Below are positions 17,100 to 26,017 of a stretch of 64,000 nt of DNA, one piece after another; positions within the stretch are counted from its first letter, which is position 1; each line of letters opens with the position of its first letter. The notes below the pieces were generated by a model. That model was not told the origin of the DNA. It ran no database searches and saw only the letters and a program-made list of their open reading frames with translations. Position numbers and translations under genes: made by a program. This DNA comes from Flavobacterium xanthum (lineage in GTDB: Bacteria; Bacteroidota; Bacteroidia; Flavobacteriales; Flavobacteriaceae): assembly GCF_900142695.1 (NCBI RefSeq), contig NZ_FRBU01000012.1:1-64000 (forward strand), written 5' to 3'.

Positions 17100-17625
17100 C
17101 CAGTTCTTGTTTGAAATTCGATTTATGGCCTTCATTTTGTAATCATTTTTGTCTTTTTACAAAGTAAGACATTGATTGGTTTATGGTTATGCTTAAAGGA
17201 ATTGCCAAAACGTGTCAATAAAAGCCAAGAACAACCACAATGTTAAAAGCACTTATATCGCTCTGTTTCTTTGTACTTATAAACAAACAGGTATACCTAG
17301 TTAGCTATGTACGTAACAACATAATTATATAAGTATCACTATAGAAAAGTACAGACATACAGTTATAAATAGAGATAGATTGAACTAGATAAATACATGA
17401 TTAATTATAGTAGTACTTGTGTTTCTAAGTACTAGTGCGGAAAAATATTCATGGAATTGCCTACAGATATCAATACATAATGCAATGTGCAGATATTTTG
17501 TTAACAGCTTACTTAACTACATAAAATCATAGATAAAGAGGTACAGACATATTGCTGTAGGTATCTAAGTAAAGATGTACAAATACAAGTTAATACCGAT
17601 ATAAATAATTAAAAACAGTGGAACT
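17100..17625. other. AT-rich region between mob and tra genes
   Basis: No ORF of note is present. The sequence is rich in short palindromes and repeats: GGTATACC, AGTACTT-8 nt-AAGTACT (17412-17433), and GTACAGACATA twice (near 17350 and 17553). This likely holds divergent promoters for mobA and traA and possibly regulator sites. I could not fix a promoter. Confidence 0.4.
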
Positions 17626-18279
17626 ATGAATGCAAATCACAACACAAAATTTATCGCTTTTTCTTCTCAAAAAGGAGGTGTCGGAAAAAGTACGTTTACA
17701 ACATTAGTTGCAAGTACATTGCACTATCGATTAGGTCACAACGTAGCCGTCTTTGATGCCGATTTTCCGCAACATAGTTTGATTAAAATGAAATCTCGTG
17801 ATCTGGCTATGGTTATGGAAAATGAGCATTTGAAAAAACTAGCCTACAAACAATTTACCACCATCAACAAAAAAGCCTATCCCATTCTACAACACAAAGC
17901 GGAAAGCGTATTGGAGGCTGCTGAGGAATTTTTAAATACTTCTGATGTACCAATTGATGTCCTGTTTTTTGATCTCCCTGGAACGGTGAATACTCCTGGT
18001 ATTCTGAAAGCTTTGGCAGGAATGCACCACATTTTTACGCCAATTACGGCTGATCGTTTGGTTATGGAAAGCACCCTTATTTTTACGCAGCTGTTGCAAG
18101 ATGTAATTATGAAAAAAGGAGCAACTTCTATAGAAACTATCATTTCATCCTGTTTACCTGTGTTAGCTAAATCAAGGATTTGTAGAGCTTTTGCAATGCG
18201 TTCCCAACTACGAAAAAGTGATGCTGCATGTTCTTCACCTATTCTTGATTTCAGTTCGTCCTCATCCGTATATTCATAA
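17626..18279 (+). pseudogene. traA: traA (ParA-type ATPase), truncated after about 172 codons
   Basis: This is the first gene of the Bacteroidetes tra operon, a ParA/MinD-like ATPase. A deviant Walker A KGGVGKST opens it (residues 16-23), and DVLFFDLPGT is the second nucleotide motif. Family-like sequence runs to KKGATSIETI (18141). After that the frame continues for about 45 residues through the opposite strand of a ParB-like gene, giving a serine- and cysteine-rich tail unlike any ParA. The normal C-terminal third, and the traB-traD genes expected next, are absent. The junction lies at about 18138-18146. Confidence 0.72.
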
Positions 18280-18611
18280 ACTGGTAATTGTACAAAAGTT
18301 GTTTTTGCTTCTGAAAGTCTAAATCTTCCAGGCATTTGAAGTGCTTTAACTGCTGCACATCTTCTATTTCCGTCTCGAACTGTAAACTTTCCCTCAGAAT
18401 TTTTTATAACCCATAAAGCTTTATCTTCATAGAATTCATTTCTAAAGGCAATTGATTTAGCAATTTCTTCTGCAGCTTCTTCAAAAAGTAAATATTCAAT
18501 TAAGTCCTCTTCTTTTTTACTACCATTATACAACTCACCAAAGCGAGGGTTATTAATATCTAATTCTAAATCTTCTAAATTGACAAAAATTAAGTTTGAT
18601 CTTTTTTGCAT
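18140..18611 (-). pseudogene. ParB-like nuclease-domain gene, 3'-truncated
   Basis: On the minus strand this frame encodes a ParB N-terminal-like domain. It opens with LIFVNLEDLELDINNPRFG and has the signature VRDGNRRCAAVKAL. Native-looking sequence ends near LANTGKQDEM; the frame then runs on to 17877 through antisense traA, which is not real protein. Both genes are therefore cut at one shared junction near 18,140. Such stand-alone ParB-like proteins occur in defence and mobile loci. A working protein is unlikely here without its C-terminus. Confidence 0.65.
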
Positions 18612-18808
18612 ATATTTTTATATTTGTAGGCGTCTCCTTATTCTTAAACTTATTATTAAAATTTGATAAATGTAAATGTATCGAAATGAAACTGAAAAAA
18701 GTAGTAAAATTTAGGTGATTTACTAAGAATGTTAAAGTTTTTGTGAGTTAATTTGTGTTTAATTTTGCTAGGGATTTTATCATGATTTCAATTCTGAAAA
18801 TTCGTCTA

Positions 18809-19498
18809 TTATTTTATTATTCCCTCTATTTTCTCCATTAACATTTGAAATCTTTCCTCTCTAATAAGTGGATGTATGTGCATGGCTAAAATTTCTTCTG
18901 CTTGTGGATGGTTTTTAAAGGTTGTAAGTTCTTCCTTTATATATTGTTTTACATCATCTTCACTTGCTAATATTTCTTCAACTATTGTTGTTCTATTGTC
19001 AATCAAATAGATAATATCTTCGTAGTCGTGGCTTCCGTAAAAGTCATTTTGTCCTCTATCTTTAAATGCTTCTAATTTGGTAGCTAAAAAATAAGGTGAT
19101 GGTAATACGTTAATTTTAATTCCTTCTGGCAATTCTATTTGTTGTAGGTATTTGAATCCTGGTTTGTACCATTTATTGGATACTCCAATGCTACTATCAT
19201 CAGCAGGCATAATGTCTATGGCAATATCTTGAAATTTATAAGAACAAATAGAATGTCCCTCAGGATCTGGATAGAAATTTAGGTCTGCCAATCGTTCCTG
19301 CATCTGTGTCCATTCGTAATAATTGGCCAAATTAATAGTCATGTCAATATCAGTAGTCGGACGAATTTCTTCCGCAGCAGGATCATCGGTATACAAGCTA
19401 ATTACTGCTCCACCAATGAACACCATTTTTTCATTAAGTTCCTTCAAACCCTTGGCTACTTGCGCTACTAAAGCGAGATTGATTATTTTATTATACAT
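18809..19498 (-). CDS. Nucleotidyltransferase, AbiEii/toxin-like
   Basis: This 229-residue protein has the nucleotidyltransferase core: MVFIGGAVISLY (GG motif) and a DxD in RPTTDIDMTIN, followed by an acidic strand IAIDIMPAD. It overlaps the upstream regulator gene by 8 bp, which is the layout of AbiE-type toxin-antitoxin or abortive-infection pairs. In those the enzyme modifies tRNA or another target and the partner represses the operon. The substrate is unknown here. It sits in the inserted block that replaces traB-traD. Confidence 0.65.
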   Translation of the reverse strand: MYNKIINLALVAQVAKGLKELNEKMVFIGGAVISLYTDDPAAEEIRPTTDIDMTINLANYYEWTQMQERLADLNFYPDPEGHSICSYKFQDIAIDIMPADDSSIGVSNKWYKPGFKYLQQIELPEGIKINVLPSPYFLATKLEAFKDRGQNDFYGSHDYEDIIYLIDNRTTIVEEILASEDDVKQYIKEELTTFKNHPQAEEILAMHIHPLIREERFQMLMEKIEGIIK

Positions 19499-20012
19499 TC
19501 AGGATCCTTTTTTCTAATTCTCTTTTTGCCATTTCTTTTTCTCTAACTCTTCCCACTCTAATAGCGTCGACTAAAGTTAGTAATTCGTATAACTCGTTGT
19601 CTTTTAAGGAAGCTTCAACGGCAGTAGGGTATAAGGGTTCTATAGCTTGCCCACGATCTAAACCTTTTGCATTTGGCCAAACATACTTATCCGTTGCTTG
19701 TATTATTTTATTCAAAGGTTCTGCCGAATGGGCGGTTAGCATTCCTCTAACCAAGGCACCAGGTTGTTGTGGAAAAGCATATGCCACACCGTGAAGTAAA
19801 AATTCATTAAAAGCTATTTTGTTTACTTTTTTTCTGGCATTATCAATTAGTCCAGCATATTTGGAACGATTTAAGGATTGGCTTACTTCCGATTGACTCA
19901 TACCTAAATCTTGAGCAATAGTATGATGAAACCACGGCTTTTCACCTAGTGCAATGACTTTTAACAAGATTATGATGTCCTGTGGCTTGAGACTGTTTTT
20001 TGTTTGTACCAT
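19491..20012 (-). CDS. Winged-helix regulator/antitoxin candidate paired with nucleotidyltransferase
   Basis: This protein has an N-terminal helix-turn-helix (WFHHTIAQDLGMSQSEVSQSLNRSKYAGLI) and a C-terminal region with a charged helical tail. The frame is open to 20039 from a TTG, but ATG at 20012 (MVQTKNSLKPQD, about 173 residues) is the better start. It lies directly behind a long palindrome that would otherwise be coding. It is first in the pair and overlaps the nucleotidyltransferase by 8 bp. A role as repressor and antitoxin is inferred from layout. Confidence 0.65.
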   Translation of the reverse strand: MVQTKNSLKPQDIIILLKVIALGEKPWFHHTIAQDLGMSQSEVSQSLNRSKYAGLIDNARKKVNKIAFNEFLLHGVAYAFPQQPGALVRGMLTAHSAEPLNKIIQATDKYVWPNAKGLDRGQAIEPLYPTAVEASLKDNELYELLTLVDAIRVGRVREKEMAKRELEKRILNV

Positions 20013-20014
20013 CC

Positions 20015-20098
20015 TTATAATTAATATTGCGATCTGCAATATTAATTATAAATTCTATAATATGCAATTTTAAACTTCAGAATATCGCATATTGCGAT
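20015..20098. promoter_or_regulatory. Palindromic operators for the nucleotidyltransferase/regulator pair
   Basis: A perfect inverted repeat with 16-nt arms and a 5-nt centre (GATCT) spans 20015-20051, ending three bases before the start codon. Its inner part reads ATATTGC-GATCT-GCAATAT. A second site, ATCGCA-TAT-TGCGAT (20084-20098), shares the TTGCGAT core. The shared motif and position suggest autoregulation by the helix-turn-helix protein. Confidence 0.6.
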
Positions 20099-20277
20099 TT
20101 GCGTTTGTTTTCAAGTCAAATTTAATGTTTTTACGATGCTAAAACTAATTTTAACGTCTTCTTATGCCAAACAAATCCACTTAACGACAACATATTAAAC
20201 AGAAACTGTTTCTACTTGATATTTGTTTCAAAATCCTGCAAAACGTAGGAATACAGAACAAAAAAAATATTAAAAGC

Positions 20278-20580
20278 ATGGAAAAACACAGAAAAAAAGT
20301 AGTGTTGATAGTAATTGCACTATCAACAATTAGTGCAATGGCACAAGGAAACGGTACTGCAGGAATCACGGAAGCTACACAAATGGTAACCTCTTATTTT
20401 GATCCTGCTACAAAACTCATTTACGCTATTGGAGCAGTAGTGGGGCTCATTGGCGGGGTAAAGGTGTATAACAAGTTTAGTAGCGGTGATCCTGATACAA
20501 GCAAGACAGCAGCCAGTTGGTTTGGTGCTTGTATATTCCTTATCGTAGCGGCAACTGTTTTACGTTCTTTCTTCCTTTAA
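20278..20580 (+). CDS. traE: Conjugal transfer protein TraE (DUF4134)
   Basis: This small 100-residue membrane protein has a cleavable signal-like N-terminus (VVLIVIALSTISAMAQG) and two further hydrophobic segments (LIYAIGAVVGLIGGVKV and ACIFLIVAATVLRSFF). This is the VirB2/TraE pilin-like pattern of DUF4134. It is the first intact gene of the plus-strand transfer operon, 10 bp ahead of traF. The size matches the family. It probably forms the pilus or channel subunit. Confidence 0.85.
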   Translation: MEKHRKKVVLIVIALSTISAMAQGNGTAGITEATQMVTSYFDPATKLIYAIGAVVGLIGGVKVYNKFSSGDPDTSKTAASWFGACIFLIVAATVLRSFFL

Positions 20581-20590
20581 TTATTGTCTT

Positions 20591-20929
20591 ATGAATATTT
20601 ACAATATAAATAAGGGAATAGGAAGAACAGTAGAGTTTAAAGGACTGAAAGCACAATACTTGTTCCTATTCGCAGGAGGTTTGCTCGGGATGGTTATCCT
20701 GATAATGATCTTGTACATGATTGGAGTCAATTCATATCTGTGTCTGTTTATCGGAATCGGTGGGGGATCGCTATTGGTGTGGCAAACATTTTCACTTAAC
20801 AAAAAGTATGGTGAACATGGCTTGATGAAAGTAGGAGCCAATAAACGACATCCACGATACATCATCTGTCGTAAGCCTGTATATCGCTATTTCAAGTTAA
20901 CTCCAAATTGTACTAGCTATGAGAAATAA
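20591..20929 (+). CDS. traF: Conjugal transfer protein TraF (DUF4133)
   Basis: This 112-residue protein has two adjacent membrane helices (AQYLFLFAGGLLGMVILIMIL and YLCLFIGIGGGSLLVW) and a basic tail, as in VirB3-like DUF4133 proteins. The N-terminus (INKGIGRTVEFKGLKAQY) is a strong family signature. It overlaps the traG start by 11 bp, so the two are translationally coupled. Confidence 0.87.
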   Translation: MNIYNINKGIGRTVEFKGLKAQYLFLFAGGLLGMVILIMILYMIGVNSYLCLFIGIGGGSLLVWQTFSLNKKYGEHGLMKVGANKRHPRYIICRKPVYRYFKLTPNCTSYEK

Positions 20930-23423
20930 ATCAAAAGCAACTACACTTGAAAGTAAGTTTCCGTTGTTGGCACTAGAAAATAATTGTATCATCTCAAAGG
21001 ATGCTGATATTACCGCTTGTTTTCGAGTACAGCTACCAGAACTTTTCACAGTAGCCTCTGCGGAATATGAAGCGATACATTCAGCGTGGCATAAGGCTAT
21101 TAAGACCTTGCCTGATTATACGGTGGTACACAAACAGGATTGGTACATCAAGGAAAATTATGCTCCTGATATTGCAAAAGAGGATTTGAGTTTTTTGGCG
21201 AAATCCTACCAACAACATTTTAATGAGCGTCCGTTTCTCAATCATTATTGCTATCTGTTCTTAACAAAAACTACGAAAGAGCGCATGCGCATGCAGAGTA
21301 ATTTCTCTTCGCTTTGCAGAGGGGTACTTATTCCAAAAGAAATAAGAGATAAGGAAACCATTTCTCGTTTTATGGAATCGGTGGCGCAATTTGAACGGAT
21401 CGTCAATGAGTCCGGTTTTATAAAATTGGAACGTTTAAGTGAGGAAGACATCATTGGAACAAATGACAAACAAGGATTATTGGAACAATACCTAAGTCTT
21501 TCAACAGAGGAGGGGACACCAATGCAGGATATAGCTTTGGGAGGGGAAGAAGTTCGTATTGGAAACAAAAGACTTTGTCTGCATACGTTGTCCGATACCG
21601 ATGATTTGCCTAGTTCCGTATCTGCAGAAACTCGCTACGAAAAATTGTCCACCGATAGAAGTGATTGTTTGTTGTCTTTTGCTGCGCCAGTTGGATTACT
21701 GTTAAGTTGCAATCACATCTACAACCAGTATCTTTTTTTGGATAACAGTGAGGACAACCTGCGTAAGTTTGAGAAATCAGCACGAAACATGCATTCGTTG
21801 GCACGCTATAGCAGAGCCAATCAAATCAATAAAGAATGGATCGAACGTTATTTGAATGAAGCACATTCTTTCGGACATGCTTCTATCCGAGCGCATTTCA
21901 ATGTAATGGCGTGGTCAGACAATCCAGCAGAACTAAAACAGTTAAAGAACGACACAGGTAGCGCTTTGGCGTTGATGGAATGCAAACCAAGGCACAACAC
22001 TACAGATGTCGCGACGCTCTACTGGGCAGGAATGCCAGGCAATGCAGGAGATTTTCCAAGTGAAGAAAGTTTTTACACATTCATCGAACCTGCGTTGTGT
22101 TTTTTTACGGAGGAAACTAACTATAAAAGTTCACCTTCTCCTTTCGGGATTAAAATGGCTGACCGACTTACAGGAAAACCGATTCACTTGGATATTTCTG
22201 ATCTGCCAATGAAAAAGGGTATTATCACGAACAGGAATAAGTTTATTTTGGGGCCTTCAGGCTCTGGAAAATCATTTTTTACCAATCACATGGTCAGACA
22301 ATATTACGAGCAAGGGGCACATGTTTTATTGGTAGACACTGGTAATTCGTATCAAGGTTTGTGCGAACTCATCAAAGGAAAAACCAAAGGCGAAGATGGG
22401 GTTTATTTCACCTACACTGAGGACAATCCAATAGCCTTTAATCCTTTTTACACCGATGATGGCATATTCGATATTGAGAAAAGAGAAAGTGTCAAAACTT
22501 TGATATTAACCTTATGGAAACGGGATGATGAACCACCAACTCGTTCGGAAGAAGTCGCATTGTCTAATGCTGTGAGTGGTTATATTGAACGCATCAAGCA
22601 GCATGACGATTTTCCGTCTTTCAATGGGTTTTATGAATTTGTACAAGGGGACTATAGAAAGGTATTGGAAGATAAAAAGGTACGAGAAAAAGACTTTGAT
22701 ATTGACAACTTCTTAAATGTATTAGAACCCTATTACAAGGGCGGAGAATATGATTATCTGCTAAACTCAGAGAAGCAACTTGACTTACTTAGTAAGCGAT
22801 TTATTGTTTTCGAAATAGATGCCATCAAGGATCACAAAATCCTTTTTCCCATTGTGACGATCATCATTATGGAGGTTTTTATCAATAAGATGCGTCGCTT
22901 GAAAGGAGTACGAAAACTAATTCTGATTGAAGAAGCTTGGAAAGCGATTGCGAAAGAGGGAATGGCAGAGTACATCAAATACCTTTTTAAAACGGTACGG
23001 AAGTTTTTTGGAGAAGCGATTGTAGTAACCCAAGAAGTAGATGATATTATTCAGTCACCTATTGTGAAAGAAAGTATCATTAATAATTCAGATTGTAAAA
23101 TACTCCTTGACCAACGGAAGTACATGAACAAATTTGATGATATCCAAGCGATGCTTGGTCTAACCGAGAAAGAAAAAGCGCAGGTACTTTCAATCAATAT
23201 GAATAATGATCCTAAAAGATTATACAAAGAAGTCTGGATTGGGCTAGGGGGAACGCATTCTGCAGTATATGCCACAGAAGTGAGTCTTGAAGAATATTTA
23301 GCCTATACCACAGAAGAAACCGAAAAGTTAGAAGTGATGCGTCTTGCGGGAGAACTGGATGGAAATGTAGAACAGGCCATTAAAAGGTTAGCTCTTGAGA
23401 AAAGAGAAAAAGAAAACAAATAG
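20919..23423 (+). CDS. traG: Conjugation ATPase TraG (VirB4 family)
   Basis: This 834-residue ATPase powers assembly of the mating channel. The N-terminal half is the TraG_N-like domain. Walker A GPSGSGKS is at 445-452 and Walker B lies in LILIEEAWKAIAKEGMAEY. The C-terminal region includes KILLDQRKYMNKFDDIQAMLG, as in Bacteroidetes TraG. It lies between traF and traI; the traH usual in some relatives is not seen. The frame is intact. Confidence 0.92.
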   Translation: MRNKSKATTLESKFPLLALENNCIISKDADITACFRVQLPELFTVASAEYEAIHSAWHKAIKTLPDYTVVHKQDWYIKENYAPDIAKEDLSFLAKSYQQHFNERPFLNHYCYLFLTKTTKERMRMQSNFSSLCRGVLIPKEIRDKETISRFMESVAQFERIVNESGFIKLERLSEEDIIGTNDKQGLLEQYLSLSTEEGTPMQDIALGGEEVRIGNKRLCLHTLSDTDDLPSSVSAETRYEKLSTDRSDCLLSFAAPVGLLLSCNHIYNQYLFLDNSEDNLRKFEKSARNMHSLARYSRANQINKEWIERYLNEAHSFGHASIRAHFNVMAWSDNPAELKQLKNDTGSALALMECKPRHNTTDVATLYWAGMPGNAGDFPSEESFYTFIEPALCFFTEETNYKSSPSPFGIKMADRLTGKPIHLDISDLPMKKGIITNRNKFILGPSGSGKSFFTNHMVRQYYEQGAHVLLVDTGNSYQGLCELIKGKTKGEDGVYFTYTEDNPIAFNPFYTDDGIFDIEKRESVKTLILTLWKRDDEPPTRSEEVALSNAVSGYIERIKQHDDFPSFNGFYEFVQGDYRKVLEDKKVREKDFDIDNFLNVLEPYYKGGEYDYLLNSEKQLDLLSKRFIVFEIDAIKDHKILFPIVTIIIMEVFINKMRRLKGVRKLILIEEAWKAIAKEGMAEYIKYLFKTVRKFFGEAIVVTQEVDDIIQSPIVKESIINNSDCKILLDQRKYMNKFDDIQAMLGLTEKEKAQVLSINMNNDPKRLYKEVWIGLGGTHSAVYATEVSLEEYLAYTTEETEKLEVMRLAGELDGNVEQAIKRLALEKREKENK

Positions 23424-23446
23424 TAAAAATTTAAAAACGAATAAAA

Positions 23447-24079
23447 ATGAAAAATTTAAAAATTAAGGTGTGCATGGTAATTTTATTTGCTGTCATGCCG
23501 ACTGCTAAAGCACAGTGGGTGGTAACAGATCCAACCAATTTGGCTCAAGGAATAGTCAATTCAGCGAGACAGATTATACAAACTTCAACCACAGCGACTA
23601 ACATGATTAACAACTTTAAAGAAGTCCAAAAAGTATATAATCAAGGAAAAGAATATTATGACAAGCTAAAGGCTGTAAATAACCTAGTAAAGGATGCTCG
23701 AAAAGTACAGCAGACCGTATTACTTGTTGGTGATGTATCTGAGATGTATGTAAGTAATTTTGGGAAAATGTTGAACGATCCTAATTTTAATGAACAAGAA
23801 TTAACGGCTATTGCTAATGGGTATTCCATATTGTTAAATGAAAGTACCGAACTTCTGAAAGAGCTAAAGCAAATTGTAAGCACTTCCAGCTTGTCGCTTA
23901 CTGATAAGGAGCGAATGGATATTATTGATCGTGTTTATCTAAAAGTAAAAGAGTACCACAATTTGGTTCGTTATTTTACCAATAAAAATATTTCGGTTAG
24001 TTATCTGCGAGCTAAGAAAGCAAACGCTAGTAAAAGAGTTTTGGAGCTTTATGGAAATGCTAACCAAAAATACTGGTAA
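23447..24079 (+). CDS. traI: Conjugal transfer protein TraI (DUF4141)
   Basis: This 210-residue secreted protein begins with a signal peptide (VCMVILFAVMPTAKAQW) and continues as a helical, coiled-coil-prone protein. It matches DUF4141, a VirB5-like component of the channel. It follows traG by 23 bp and precedes traJ by 2 bp. The ATG start is supported by the signal peptide. Confidence 0.85.
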   Translation: MKNLKIKVCMVILFAVMPTAKAQWVVTDPTNLAQGIVNSARQIIQTSTTATNMINNFKEVQKVYNQGKEYYDKLKAVNNLVKDARKVQQTVLLVGDVSEMYVSNFGKMLNDPNFNEQELTAIANGYSILLNESTELLKELKQIVSTSSLSLTDKERMDIIDRVYLKVKEYHNLVRYFTNKNISVSYLRAKKANASKRVLELYGNANQKYW

Positions 24080-24081
24080 CC

Positions 24082-25074
24082 ATGGAATTTAGTAATCTTC
24101 ACCAAGTACTGCGTTCGCTCTATGACGAGATGCTACCACTATCAGCAGATATGGCAGCAGTAGCAAAAGGATTGGCTGGATTGGGAGCTTTGTTTTATGT
24201 AGCGTTAAAAGTGTGGCAGGCACTCAGTAGTGCAGAACCGATAGACGTATATCCGCTACTTAGGCCATTTGCATTAGGCCTCTGCATTATGTTTTTTCCA
24301 ACGATCGTTTTAGGAACGCTTAATGGGGTGCTTAGTCCAATTGTAAAAGGAACACATAGTATTTTAGAAAACCAAGTATTGGATTTAAATGCCCTACAAC
24401 AGCAGAAAGACCAATTAGAAAGAGAGGCTATGTTGCGCAATCCTGAGACAGCTTATTTGGTTTCAAATGAAGAATTTGATAAGAAATTGGATGAAATAGG
24501 TTGGTCACCTGCTGATTTAGCAACCATATCGGGGATGTATATTGAAAGAGAAATGTATAGTATCAAGAAAATGATTCGCGATAGTTTTCGAGAATTTTTA
24601 GAAGTGCTTTTTCAAGCTGCTGCACTGGTCATTGACACGATACGAACTTTCTTCTTGATTGTGCTATCAATATTGGGGCCTATAGCATTTGCTATTTCAG
24701 TCTGGGATGGGTTTCAGTCCACATTGACGCAGTGGTTTACTCGATACATTAGTGTATATCTCTGGTTGCCAGTCTCTGACCTTTTCAGCTCGATGTTGTC
24801 CAAGATCCAATCGTTAATACTGCAAAAGGATATTGACAGTTTATCCGATCCTAATTTTATTCCAGATTCATCCAGTACAGTGTATATCATCTTTATGATT
24901 ATTGGCATCATTGGATATTTTACAATTCCTACGGTGACTGGGTGGATTATTCAGGCAGGGGGAGCAGGAAACTTTGTTCGTAATATAAATCAAACTAGCG
25001 CTAAAACTGGAAATATTGTAGGAGCTGGTACGGGAGCAGTTACTGGAAATATTGGGGGGAGATTAATGAAGTAA
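24082..25074 (+). CDS. traJ: Conjugal transfer protein TraJ (VirB6-like)
   Basis: This 330-residue inner-membrane protein has at least five or six hydrophobic segments, including LAGLGALFYVALKVW, FALGLCIMFFPTIVLG, TFFLIVLSILGPIAFAISVW and IIFMIIGIIGYFTIPTVTGW. It ends in a glycine-rich tail. The layout is that of Bacteroidetes TraJ. It lies between traI and traK in the operon. Confidence 0.88.
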   Translation: MEFSNLHQVLRSLYDEMLPLSADMAAVAKGLAGLGALFYVALKVWQALSSAEPIDVYPLLRPFALGLCIMFFPTIVLGTLNGVLSPIVKGTHSILENQVLDLNALQQQKDQLEREAMLRNPETAYLVSNEEFDKKLDEIGWSPADLATISGMYIEREMYSIKKMIRDSFREFLEVLFQAAALVIDTIRTFFLIVLSILGPIAFAISVWDGFQSTLTQWFTRYISVYLWLPVSDLFSSMLSKIQSLILQKDIDSLSDPNFIPDSSSTVYIIFMIIGIIGYFTIPTVTGWIIQAGGAGNFVRNINQTSAKTGNIVGAGTGAVTGNIGGRLMK

Positions 25075-25094
25075 CAATTTAAAATTAAAGTAAA

Positions 25095-25718
25095 ATGGAA
25101 TTTAAAATATTAAGAAATATCGAAAATAGCTTTAAACAAATCAGACTGTATGCCATAGTATTTGCAGTACTATGTGTTGGAGTAGCAGGATATGCAATTT
25201 GGGAATCGTATCGGTTTGCAGAATTGCAGCGTCAAAAGGTTTATGTGTTGGATAATGGTAAATCATTAATGCTAGCGCTGGCGCAAGACGCTTCAATCAA
25301 TCGTCCTGTAGAAGCTCGGGAACACATACGTCGATTTCATGAGCTTTTCTTTACACAGGCACCAGACAAGAGTGCTATAGAAAATAATATGAAAAGAGCA
25401 TTTAATCTAGCAGACAAAAGCGCTTTTGATTATTACAAAGACTTAGCTGAAAAGGGGTATTACAATCGGATTATTTCAGGTAATGTTCAACAGCGCCTTG
25501 AAGTAGATAGTGTGGTATGCAACTTCGAAACCTATCCTTATGCTGTAAAAACCTATGCTAAGCAGTTCATCATTCGCTCTAGTAATGTAACCAAACGCAA
25601 TTTAGTTACCTCCTGTTACCTTGTGAATTCCGTTCGTTCGGATAATAATCCGCAAGGCTTCAATATAGAAAAGTTTACTGTGCTGCAGAATAATGATCTA
25701 GAAATTATTGAACGTTAA
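25095..25718 (+). CDS. traK: Conjugal transfer protein TraK
   Basis: This 207-residue protein has one N-terminal membrane helix (YAIVFAVLCVGVAGYAIW) followed by a periplasmic domain. The EHIRRFHELFF segment is typical of Bacteroidetes TraK, a VirB8-like scaffold. It follows traJ by 20 bp and precedes the small traL by 11 bp. Confidence 0.88.
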   Translation: MEFKILRNIENSFKQIRLYAIVFAVLCVGVAGYAIWESYRFAELQRQKVYVLDNGKSLMLALAQDASINRPVEAREHIRRFHELFFTQAPDKSAIENNMKRAFNLADKSAFDYYKDLAEKGYYNRIISGNVQQRLEVDSVVCNFETYPYAVKTYAKQFIIRSSNVTKRNLVTSCYLVNSVRSDNNPQGFNIEKFTVLQNNDLEIIER

Positions 25719-25729
25719 AATAAACCAAG

Positions 25730-26017
25730 ATGGAAAATCTTCGAACAAATATTGACTTATGGTTAATAAAGATTGATGTACGCTGGAGAGCACTTCCTCT
25801 TCAAAAACAGTACAAGTACATTCTGTATTCTTTTATCAGTTATTTGATTCTTACTGTAGTTGTTACACTTAGCGTTTGGTTTGAAACCGGAAAACACAGC
25901 AGTAAGCTGGATGAGGAGCGTATTGAAAACGCTCTTCTCAAAAAGAACGAATCCACAGCATCGTTACGGGATTCCTTGTTGTTAATTATAAAAAACAGAA
26001 AACATGAAAGAAAGTGA
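25730..26017 (+). CDS. traL: Conjugal transfer protein TraL-like (DUF3989)
   Basis: This 95-residue protein has one membrane helix (YILYSFISYLILTVVVTLSVW) between a short cytoplasmic lead and a charged tail. Its size and position between traK and traM identify it as the TraL/DUF3989 protein of these operons. It overlaps traM by 14 bp. Confidence 0.75.
   Translation: MENLRTNIDLWLIKIDVRWRALPLQKQYKYILYSFISYLILTVVVTLSVWFETGKHSSKLDEERIENALLKKNESTASLRDSLLLIIKNRKHERK

Noticed and set aside
17877..18139. C-terminal part of the ParB-like frame
   Set aside because: It is the reverse complement of traA; residues after about QDEM show no ParB features.
18142..18279. C-terminal tail of the traA frame as real protein
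   Set aside because: It is antisense to a ParB-like coding sequence and has a serine-rich composition unlike ParA proteins.
20181..20369. Minus-strand ORF opposite the traE start
   Set aside because: It is antisense to traE and its leader, with a cysteine- and phenylalanine-rich composition typical of shadow frames.
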